Shown here in pieces: positions 29,880-38,500 of a stretch of 58,478 nt of DNA (position 1 is its first letter; each line of letters begins with the position of its first letter). The notes beneath the pieces are model-generated. The model did not search any database. It had not been told where the DNA came from and was given only the letters and a program-made list of their open reading frames with translations. The stretch lies in contig JAKTTS010000029.1 of assembly GCA_030560485.1 (NCBI GenBank), positions 1-58,478 on the forward strand. Direction: 5' to 3'. Source of the DNA: Ascoidea tarda (nom. inval.). Its lineage: Eukaryota; Ascomycota; Saccharomycetes; Ascoideales; Ascoideaceae. Made by a program: the position numbers and the translations under genes.

Positions 29880-30235
29880 ATAATACTTACTTAATTATTT
29901 AATTAAACATTTAATTAATTATTTAGAGATATATATACACAGGAATAATGATGAGAAAAGTTAAAGTGAAATGGCAAAAGGGAAAAGGGAAATTGAAATT
30001 GAAAGTAAAATTTGAATGATAAAAAATAGTAAAGATATCCTAGGATTCATGAAAGAAATATAACGTATAATGTAAACTGCAAATTGTAAAATTGTAAAAT
30101 TGTAAAATTGTAAAATTGTAAAATATAGGATCGATGTGAGTAGAATTAATTAATTAATAAATAAATAAATGAAGATAATATTGAGTAGTGGGTGAGTGGT
30201 GAGTGGTGAGTGGTGTATGATAAATTATGGACAAG
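29880..30235. other. Convergent intergenic region with short tandem repeats
   Basis: This is the 3' flank of AOS1 and NFU1. It contains five perfect copies of TTGTAAAA (30084-30123) and three copies of a 7-bp GGTGAGT unit (30191-30211). It is otherwise AT-rich; no gene is seen. Confidence 0.8.
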
Positions 30236-30988
30236 TTATAGGGAGGGTGGAATATCATCATCTAATTCTTTTGGCTTAACTTCTTTCGATTTGGTTATGT
30301 TGGAAGACTTTTTGGAATCAGGTAAGGGATCGATTAAATCATCATCTTCATTGATTTGTTCAACTATTTTGACTTCTTCGATATAATATTTTAACATTGA
30401 CTCAACACCATTTTTTAAAGTGACAGAAGAGGAATCACAAGTTCTGCAGGCACCTTTTAGTTTTAATCTGACTTTGCCAATATCAGAATCAAAGGAGATG
30501 AATTCAATGTCACCACCATCATCCTGAATAGCTGGTCTGATTCTTGTGAAAATGAGTTCTTTTATGATAGAGGTGATTTCATCGTCATTTTCGTTGATTA
30601 TGGTATCTGGGTCCTCAAGAGCGTTTTTGTCTATGATGGGTTTTCCATTAGTAAGATACTCAGTTAGGATGGAAAAAATTTCTGGTTTCAAAATGGACCA
30701 GTCTGTGGAGGTCTTCTTTGCAATGGTTATGAAGTTGGAGCCAAACATAACAGAGGATATGTCATCGATGGAAAATAGTTTTCTAGCTAGGGGAGAAGAG
30801 TAGGCATCTCTGCCACTGAGATACTCTTTTGTCTGCTCGTCAGGAAGAATTCTGGTGGAGGGAAGGAACTTCAAGGCCTGCTCGTTGGGCGTGGTAGCAG
30901 TTTGAATAAAGAGCGACCTGGCAAGAGCGACAGAGAATCTAGAGTTGATGAAGAAGAAGGGTCGTTTGACAAAGTTGAGAGAGAGCAT
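30236..30988 (-). CDS. NFU1: Nfu1, mitochondrial iron-sulfur cluster scaffold/carrier
   Basis: Nfu1 delivers [4Fe-4S] clusters to mitochondrial targets such as lipoate synthase and succinate dehydrogenase. The 250-aa protein has an N-terminal presequence rich in Phe/Arg/Ser (VKRPFFFINSRFSVALARSL), the Nfu N-domain (about 50-125, including FLPSTRILP and SPLARKLFSIDDISSVMFG), and the C-terminal NifU domain (RIRPAIQDDGGDIEFISFD, then GACRTCDSSSVTLKNGVE) with the cluster-binding CxxC at residues 181 and 184. The tail is acidic and Lys/Ser-rich. Length is close to the S. cerevisiae protein (256 aa). The start is ATG 30988. It is divergent from HEM3 across a GC-rich promoter with CACGTG. Confidence 0.95.
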   Translation of the reverse strand: MLSLNFVKRPFFFINSRFSVALARSLFIQTATTPNEQALKFLPSTRILPDEQTKEYLSGRDAYSSPLARKLFSIDDISSVMFGSNFITIAKKTSTDWSILKPEIFSILTEYLTNGKPIIDKNALEDPDTIINENDDEITSIIKELIFTRIRPAIQDDGGDIEFISFDSDIGKVRLKLKGACRTCDSSSVTLKNGVESMLKYYIEEVKIVEQINEDDDLIDPLPDSKKSSNITKSKEVKPKELDDDIPPSL

Positions 30989-31712
30989 TGTGGGTGGATA
31001 TTTGGCTGTGAGAATGGATTTGTTCTTCGAGTCCTCGCTCTGTTCTTTATACTCTTTTATGCTCTTGATGCTCTTTTCCTCCCGAGCGCCCTCGAAATTC
31101 TCGGAAATGCTGGATGATCACTGGATGCCCTCGCCAAACACCCTCGGCATGCTCTCGGCTGCACGGAGCCCGCCGATGCTGACCTTCGACCGCGCGCCCA
31201 TTGGCCGGACGCTGCGATGCCGGTGCTGCACTAAAAGCGTAAGGCTCACGTGCTGAGCACGCGCGTGCAAGTTTTGCCCCGAAGAGGAAAATCGGGCGGG
31301 CTGTGATTGGTCGCGTCGGGGAGCCAAAGTGGACGCAGTGAAAAATTTTATATGCTTTAGTATAGATATGGCGCCGGATCAGCTCGGTGGGCGATAGAGT
31401 GGGTACGATTACTGGCCTGAGCTATATATTGTCTCTCATCCCACTCTTTGCCTTTCTGCTTGATCTTTCTGTTTCCTCTGTTCATTGATCCTCTGCGTCC
31501 TCTGCTTCCTCTTCCCTACTGCTTGTCCTCCTGGTTCCCACTGTTCTGCCTCCTCTAGCTCTTGATGTAATTTTGTCGAGTTCCTCTTTGATACCTACCT
31601 CATCGCTCCTCGCTCTTCGCTCTTCGCTCTTGCCTTTTTGATACCTCTTGATATCGTTCAATTTCTTCGCTTATCAGTTATCTGCCTACCATATTCTCTC
31701 TTCTCTTAAATA
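30989..31712. promoter_or_regulatory. Divergent promoter, NFU1 / HEM3
   Basis: This is a GC-rich island (31,070-31,330) with CACGTG at 31247-31252 flanked by an inverted GCTCA-CGTGC-TGAGC arrangement. A TATATA at 31423-31428 follows, then about 280 bp of pyrimidine-rich leader with repeated ctcttcgctcttcgctcttg (31,607-31,635) before the first HEM3-frame ATG. The pairing of an Fe-S and a heme gene on one promoter may be meaningful, but that is inference. Confidence 0.65.
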
Positions 31713-33008
31713 ATGTCTGCTTTTACCTCCTCTTCTTCCTCTTCCTCCCTGAACTCCTCTCTGTCTTCCCTTCATTCCTCTGCTTCGTTGCTCTCCAACT
31801 CTGTCATGACCACCGCTTCTTCCACCCAAATATCTGAAAGCGATTTCAACACAAACTCCTTTGACGACTTCATTCAAATTCAATGAGAAAACAACCACAA
31901 CCAAAGCGATCCACTTGACAACAATCCTTCAATCTCAAATAAGGTTGTTATTGGCGGCAGAAAATCAAAATTGGCTGTCATACAGTCTGAACTAATTAAA
32001 AGCTCAATCCTCCATCACTTTCCCAACTTGGATATTCAAATCATTGCCTTATCCACTCTCGGCGACAAAATTCAAAACAAGCCTTTATACTCTTTTGGTG
32101 GGAAATCCCTATGGACAAAAGAATTGGAAATTCTTTTGCTAACTAATTTAGTCGACAGCTCAATTAACCTTGATCTTCCTAGAATCGACCTCATAGTCCA
32201 CTCTCTAAAGGATATGCCAACTGTCTTACCTCCTCATTTTGAACTAGCCTGTATATCTGAAAGAGAAGATCCCTCTGATGCTGTTGTCATGCCTTCCTAT
32301 TCTCCCTATAAATCTCTATCTGATTTGCCCCCAAATTCCATCGTTGGTACTTCCTCCATCAGAAGATCAGCTCAATTGTTGAAAAATTTCCCCTACTTGA
32401 AATTCCAGTCCTGCAGAGGAAACGTTCTTACAAGATTGAACAAACTAGATGACCCATCCTCAGAATTCGATTGTTTAATTCTAGCTACCGCTGGCTTGAA
32501 AAGACTAGACTTATCCCATAGAATAACCTATACCCTTAACTCAAAAAATGGCATGTATCATGCCGTTGGCCAAGGTGCTTTAGGTATAGAAATTAAAAAA
32601 AATAACTTTTATATCAAAAAAATATTAAACAAAATCCTAAATTTAGACGCAACTGCTTGTTGTTTGGCTGAAAGATCCTTAATGAGAACTTTAGAAGGTG
32701 GTTGCTCGGTCCCAATCGGTGTGGAATCAAACTTCAACAATAACGTCCTCCTCCTAAAAGCCATTGTAATAAGTGTCGATGGTAAAAAATTCGTTGAAGA
32801 CCAATACTCTTTAGATTTTTCTCTCCTAATATCCAATACCAACAATAATAACAACAGCAATGATAATAATGATATCCAAAAAATATCTTATAATGACCAA
32901 TTTGTCCAATACGCTGAATCTGTTGGAAGAATCTTAGCCAACAACTTGATAGATAAAGGTGCCAAAGAAATCCTTAATGAAATTAATCTAAATAACATTG
33001 TACATTAA
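31713..33008 (+). CDS. HEM3: Hem3, porphobilinogen deaminase, with an in-frame TGA in its leader
   Basis: Hem3 polymerises four porphobilinogens to hydroxymethylbilane in cytosolic heme synthesis. The core (from 31,941) is intact: VVIGGRKSKLAVIQSEL, PLYSFGGKSLWTKELE, DLIVHSLKDMPTVLP, VGTSSIRRSAQL, YHAVGQGALGIEI and the dipyrromethane-cofactor region EGGCSVPIGVES. The catalytic Asp (HSLKD) and cofactor Cys are present. The oddity is the start. The only in-frame ATG upstream is at 31713, and between it and the core a TGA (31884-31886) interrupts a Ser/Asn/Asp-rich leader that reads as coding on both sides. No donor/branch pair for an intron around it was found. Options are initiation at a near-cognate codon after the TGA, stop readthrough, a nonsense allele or a sequencing error. 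The core alone is as long as the S. cerevisiae enzyme. Confidence 0.85.
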
Positions 33009-33453
33009 TTCTTTCAATTACTTATATATAAATTAATGGAATTTATCCACGTTTTATATATTATATTTTTATTCTACTGCTTGTTTTCTTTTTTTAATCT
33101 TATTAAACTATTAAATTTGTTTTCTATTTTTTACTTCTCTTCTTTTCAATACATCTTGTGACAATTTCTTTCTTTCTTTTTTATGACCATTTTTTTAGTT
33201 CATCTTCCATCATATTTATTTTTTTTCTTTTCTCATTTTTCTTTGCCTTTCTTTTCTGTTTTTTTTCTTATTACCTTTTTCTTTAAACATTGGGTCTTTT
33301 GTTACTTATTTACTTATTTACTTTCTTATCATGATATTTAAAGGTGATCTTAGATTTTAGCTGACACAACTTGTCAAAATAACTTTCATGTAAATATAAA
33401 CTATATTTGAAAATCCATTAAAAAAATACTAAAACCCTGATTGATAATATTCC

Positions 33454-33488
<35 letters not shown>

Positions 33489-33532
33489 ATTTATAAAAAA
33501 ATAAATATATATATAATAATAAAGGTTACTTA
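33009..33532. other. Convergent 3' flanks with a CT microsatellite
   Basis: This is T-rich 3' sequence of HEM3 and SOF1. A perfect (CT)13 run spans 33459-33484. Nothing coding was recognised. Confidence 0.85.
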
Positions 33533-35077
33533 TCATTTAAATGCCAAATTAACAATATGCTTTTCCTGCTCATCTTGTACTTTATTACGTTCCGGTTTTC
33601 TATGTCTTTTTTTATTAAACTCCTTTCTTTTAATACTCTCCATTTGAACAATCTTATGATCTTTAGCCTTTTTAATACCTTTAGGCAAATGTCTATGTCT
33701 GCTGATTCTTTTAATCTCAGGCATATTCTTATACTTTTCTTTCAATCTTTCAACCTTAATCAAATGTGTCAACTCTCTGGATGACTTAATATCTGATCGT
33801 TCACTTGCTTTGGATCTCCAAACTCTCAAATTACAATCATCAGATCCACTTATAATATACTTGTTATCACTGGAGTATATAACTTTGAAAACATGCTGCA
33901 TTCTCTTGGTATGATAAATATCTCTCGATCTTGGTTCATTAATATTAAATATTCTGATTGTCTTATCATACGATCCAGTAACAAATTCCTTTCCGTTTGA
34001 ACTAAAATCAATATCTAATATCGGTGCAACATGATCTTTAAATATCAATAACGATTTTTTCAAAAATCTCATATCGTAATAATACGCATTCTCATCTTCT
34101 GAAGCCGCCATGAAATTATGGGGCTTGATTGGATTCCATGATATTGAATTGACCTTGAAACTTGTTATTAATTTCTGTATTGATGAATTGGTTCTTAAAT
34201 CATATAAATTTAAATTATTATCAGACCCTGAGGTCGCAAATATTGATGTTTGCAACGGATTGAATTTCAATGAGACGATTGAATCAGATCCCCATGTTAA
34301 ATCGGATATTGGATTTGATCGATTTATATCCCATAATTCAACTTTATATCCTCCAGTGACAAATTTAGGCTCTGCTTTATGACTATCCATTGCTTGAAAA
34401 GAGTGTTCGCCTGTCCAACTCTTAATTAGACCAGGTTCTTTTGAATCGTCAAAGTTATTTCTATCGCTATTATCACGGAATTCATTTCCATCTTCATCAT
34501 CAGAATTCAAATTATCGATTAGTCTATTCATTTTTTGAATATTCACTTCATCATTATTGTCGTCGTCCAGAACATCATCATCAATATCACTCTCACTATT
34601 AATTGAGTGAAAATTATTAAAATTACTTTTATCTCTAAAGTCATGATCATTAAGGGACCATAATTTTACTGTGTTGTCTTCACCACCACAACTTAGTAAA
34701 TTATTACCATTATTCCTTAAGATTGTTAAAGATTTTATTATACCATTATGGGCTTTAAAACTTAATTTTTCATCTTTTGGATCGTTCAAATTCCAGTACT
34801 TAATAAAACCGTCACCACTACCGGTGCATAGTTTACTTAAATCGTTGTCGTTCTTACAGATAGAATATACACCATCAGCATGACCACGTCCAAGCTGATA
34901 TAAAAATGGTTTTGCAAATAATCTCTCCAATTTTGTTGCTTGCAAAGCCTTTGCATATTCTCTCTGTTTTTCAAATGGATGTAATGTGGATGAATTATTC
35001 TTTGGTAAAATTGATTTTTGGGTGTTTCTCACTGGTACATAATTGTCAGATGAACGGCTAATAGTTTTTATCTTCAT
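33533..35077 (-). CDS. SOF1: Sof1, U3 snoRNP / SSU processome WD40 protein
   Basis: Sof1 is an essential WD40 component of the small-subunit processome required for 18S rRNA maturation in the nucleolus. The 514-aa protein opens with the typical MKIKTISRS start, then HPFEKQREYAKALQATKLER and FAKPFLYQLGRGHADGVYS. WD repeats follow (GSGDGFIKYWNL, GGEDNTVKLWSL, GSYDKTIRIFNI, SGSDDCNLRVWRSKAS), and the basic Sof1-specific C-terminus (KEKYKNMPEIKRISRHRHLP, then the basic tail ending LAFK). An Asp/Asn-rich acidic insertion lies between the early repeats (around residues 150-210), making it slightly longer than S. cerevisiae Sof1 (489 aa). It is divergent from VPS8. Confidence 0.96.
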   Translation of the reverse strand: MKIKTISRSSDNYVPVRNTQKSILPKNNSSTLHPFEKQREYAKALQATKLERLFAKPFLYQLGRGHADGVYSICKNDNDLSKLCTGSGDGFIKYWNLNDPKDEKLSFKAHNGIIKSLTILRNNGNNLLSCGGEDNTVKLWSLNDHDFRDKSNFNNFHSINSESDIDDDVLDDDNNDEVNIQKMNRLIDNLNSDDEDGNEFRDNSDRNNFDDSKEPGLIKSWTGEHSFQAMDSHKAEPKFVTGGYKVELWDINRSNPISDLTWGSDSIVSLKFNPLQTSIFATSGSDNNLNLYDLRTNSSIQKLITSFKVNSISWNPIKPHNFMAASEDENAYYYDMRFLKKSLLIFKDHVAPILDIDFSSNGKEFVTGSYDKTIRIFNINEPRSRDIYHTKRMQHVFKVIYSSDNKYIISGSDDCNLRVWRSKASERSDIKSSRELTHLIKVERLKEKYKNMPEIKRISRHRHLPKGIKKAKDHKIVQMESIKRKEFNKKRHRKPERNKVQDEQEKHIVNLAFK

Positions 35078-35521
35078 TGTGAATGTAATGCCAAAGTAAT
35101 CATATATTTTTTCAGCAGTAAATTGATTTATTCTTTAGATAAGTGAGTTTTGTCTTTCATCAAAAAAAAAAAATCAGATCAGAAAAAAAAATTATAAATT
35201 TCAGAACGAACCGGAGTTCAAAGTATCACGTGCTTTGTTTGCTACTTTTTTGTGCCACAGAGAAACCGGTCATTTACTACTATATGCCGGTTTTGTAGGT
35301 ATTTAATATTTAATTGTTTGGAATAGTGCTGATTGATCTGTTTTTGCAGGTGCTCATCCACTCACCAGCCTTTAATCACTTGTTTGAGTAGCAGGATATA
35401 ATCTAATCTCCAAATCACCAATAAAACACCCTTCACAGAGCTTGGAATGGTTATATTTATTGTGGTCAATTGCAGACTTCTATTGGAAAACACAGCTACT
35501 GGAATAAATGCATTTTTATAA
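35078..35521. promoter_or_regulatory. Divergent promoter, SOF1 / VPS8
   Basis: This is 444 bp with CACGTG at 35227-35232 near its centre and A-tracts on the SOF1 side (35,162-35,190). A repeated ACCGG/CCGGT pattern around the palindrome (gaaccggag, gaaaccggtc, atgccggttttg) is also present. Confidence 0.65.
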
Positions 35522-38500
35522 ATGGCATCGTCAATTGATTCTTCTACTGTTGATTTCCCTCAAACTTCTACTTCTACTTCTACCACATCTCCCAGCGAAA
35601 TCGATAGCCACAGTGCCACGCTAACATTACCCAAGAACAATGTCAAAAACAGCGAAAGTGGCATTAAAAGGAACACCAACACGCAAAGTAATGGCGAAAC
35701 TAATAATATAGGCATATTAAATAGTGCCAATAAGAGCAGTTTGGTAGTTAATAGCAATTCAAATTCAAGAAAACCATCTTTTTTCACCCATTTAACACTT
35801 GGCTCACTGTCTTCATTAGATAGTTTTTCTATTAAGAAAAAATTCGATGACAGATTCCAAACCAGAATCAGTGTTTTATTCAACTTCAAAAACAACAACA
35901 ACAGTCAGATCAATGATGATTTGAAAACATTTCAAAATTTTAATAATCAATTAAATGATTATCATTTAAATAATAATAGCTACAATAACAGCAGTGAGCA
36001 AATTGATAATGAAAACTCTGACGACAATTTTGAAATAATAAGATGGATGCCTTTAAGAACCACGACCGATTTTTTATATTCTGATAATTCAATTATAAAC
36101 TATGGGTTACCATCAGTAATAATTCCCGCTGACTTAATTTTTGTTGGGACAACCAAGGGATTTATAATAGTATTTGATTACCACCAAACTTTAAGATATA
36201 TCTTGGGAAGCATTAATTCAAATTCAATCAAATCTGGAACTATAACATCATTGGCGGTATCTTCAGACTCTACTCATGTTCTATCTGGTCACGAATCTGC
36301 TGATATTTACTTGTGGAATTTAAAAAAGATTAAAAATCCAATATTACAGATAAGTGCAATTACCATTGATGACAGAAACTACAAAAAAAAAATCGGTCAT
36401 TTAGTTTATAAGAAAATACACCAATTGAGCTTTTTACCAAATAGACATACCGCATTTATTTCTGCAGACATTGATGGTTATTTGATCTTGCACAATGGCC
36501 ACAGAAATTATCTTGGTAACCTAGTTTCAAGAAACATCAAGTTATACGGAAATTCACTATCATCTCCTATTCTTTCTTCCACTGAAAATAACGCTAACCT
36601 TAATTCTTTCATTGGCAGTAACAACAATAGCAATAGCAATAGCAATAGCAATAGTATTGTCACTGTTCATAATTATATTATTAACGAAGGTACGACAATT
36701 TTTTCTGCGACTACTTTGCCTTTGGGCTCAATAGTGGATAAAACAGACTCAATGGGGCTTGTAGCTTTACTAACTACTAATACGTTGGCTATAATATCGA
36801 CTTCTCCTGATTTAATAACTCAATTTACAACTGGAAAGCCAAAAATCTTAAATTTAAAGAACAATGGTTTATCTGGTTGTTTAGCTTGGTTCCCTATAAC
36901 AACTGTAGAAGGTAATAACAAATCATTAGTCACTATACCTCCAAGATTGGCATACTCCTGGAGTAATGTTTTAACTATTTTAGAGACACCATTTGATGAT
37001 GATTATAATAATGAATTCAATTCTGACTTAAAGTCTATTAAAATTTCCAATAAAAAAAGATGGGTGGGCGACGAATCAATAGTATCAATTCAATGGCTAA
37101 ATTCTAAAGTTTTGGTTTTACTAACTGTAACGCAGCAAGTAATTTTACTCAATTCTTTAACAATGGAGCCATGTAGCATAAATAGTAATGGTTGTCACTA
37201 TAAGAAGAGCATTAGTAATTTTAAGATTGATATTTTAACAACTTGTCATTTATTTCATCAAAAAATGTATCAATCAGTTGAAAGACGAATATCTCATAAT
37301 AATTCTTTTAGAATTCATGATTTTTATTTTAATTCCTTCAAATCATATAAAAGTAGAATATTTTTATTAGGGGAAAATGAAATAATGGTTGGGACTTTAT
37401 CTAATTGGGCAGATAAATTATTAGAATTAATTCAAAAAGGTAACTTTATTCAGTGTCTTGAACTAGCAAGAAAATTTTATCTTGGAATTGAATGTGATTT
37501 AGTGCTAATTGGTTTGCCTGAAGATGATTTGCAAAGAAAAAAATTAGTTTATCAACATTTATTAGACATAATGTTTGCATCAATTAAGTTTTTTTTTAAA
37601 AATTTAAAAAAGTTTCAAAATTTGAATAAAGTCAATCAAATTAATTTAGATACCGATCAACATGATATTTTTTATAATCAATTATCTGATTTTTTATTTA
37701 TTTGTTTAAAAACTTGCATCACAATTGATGCAGGTCTGTTTATTTATGAGAAATTATTTGAGAAGTTTAGCCAAACAAATTATTTGGATATTTTTTTTGA
37801 TGTTTTAGAACCATTTATTTTAAAAGAAAAATTTACAAAAGTTCCTCCAATGATTTTCAGTGAGATGGTAAAATATTATGTTTTTAAAAATAAAGGTGAA
37901 ATATTAGAAGAAATGATTTGTTTATTAGATATTGAAACTTTAAACATAGATTTGACTTTATCACTATGCGAAAAATATAAATTGACAGATACTTCTATTT
38001 TTATTTGGAATAAATTACTAAATGATTATATCAATCCATTGATGAAATTTATTGAGGATATCAACCAACTAGTGTTTTTTGAAGATTCAATTAGTGGTAA
38101 TGGTAATGGTAATATTTTCAATGATAATGATGATAATTCAAATTTTAGTAAACAAAAGGAAATTGAATTAAAGGGCAAAGAACCTAGTGATATGGATAGA
38201 AATAACGAAAACAGCACTGATTATAATCATATGAGCTATAAAAATATAAATGAATCTTCTGATTACGCTGATAATAATGACAATGATAATGATAATAGTG
38301 ATAATAATGATGATTATGATAAAACTAATGATAATACGACATTCGAATTATTAAATTGTGATTTAAATATAAATGAGAAACAAGAAAAGATAGACAATTG
38401 TTTGAAAGTTTACGCATATTTATCATTTATTTTGACTGGACGACAATATCCTGCAAATAAGCTAATAGAAGATAGTGATAAATGTAAAAAAGCGAAACTC

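Noticed and set aside
31713-31960. Intron that would remove the in-frame TGA of HEM3
   Set aside because: The few GT dinucleotides in the leader are in poor donor contexts (GTCTGC, GTCTTC, GTCATG) and no TACTAAY-like branch site lies before any AG.
33459-33484. (CT)13 run as a functional element
   Set aside because: Ordinary microsatellite between two convergent 3' ends.
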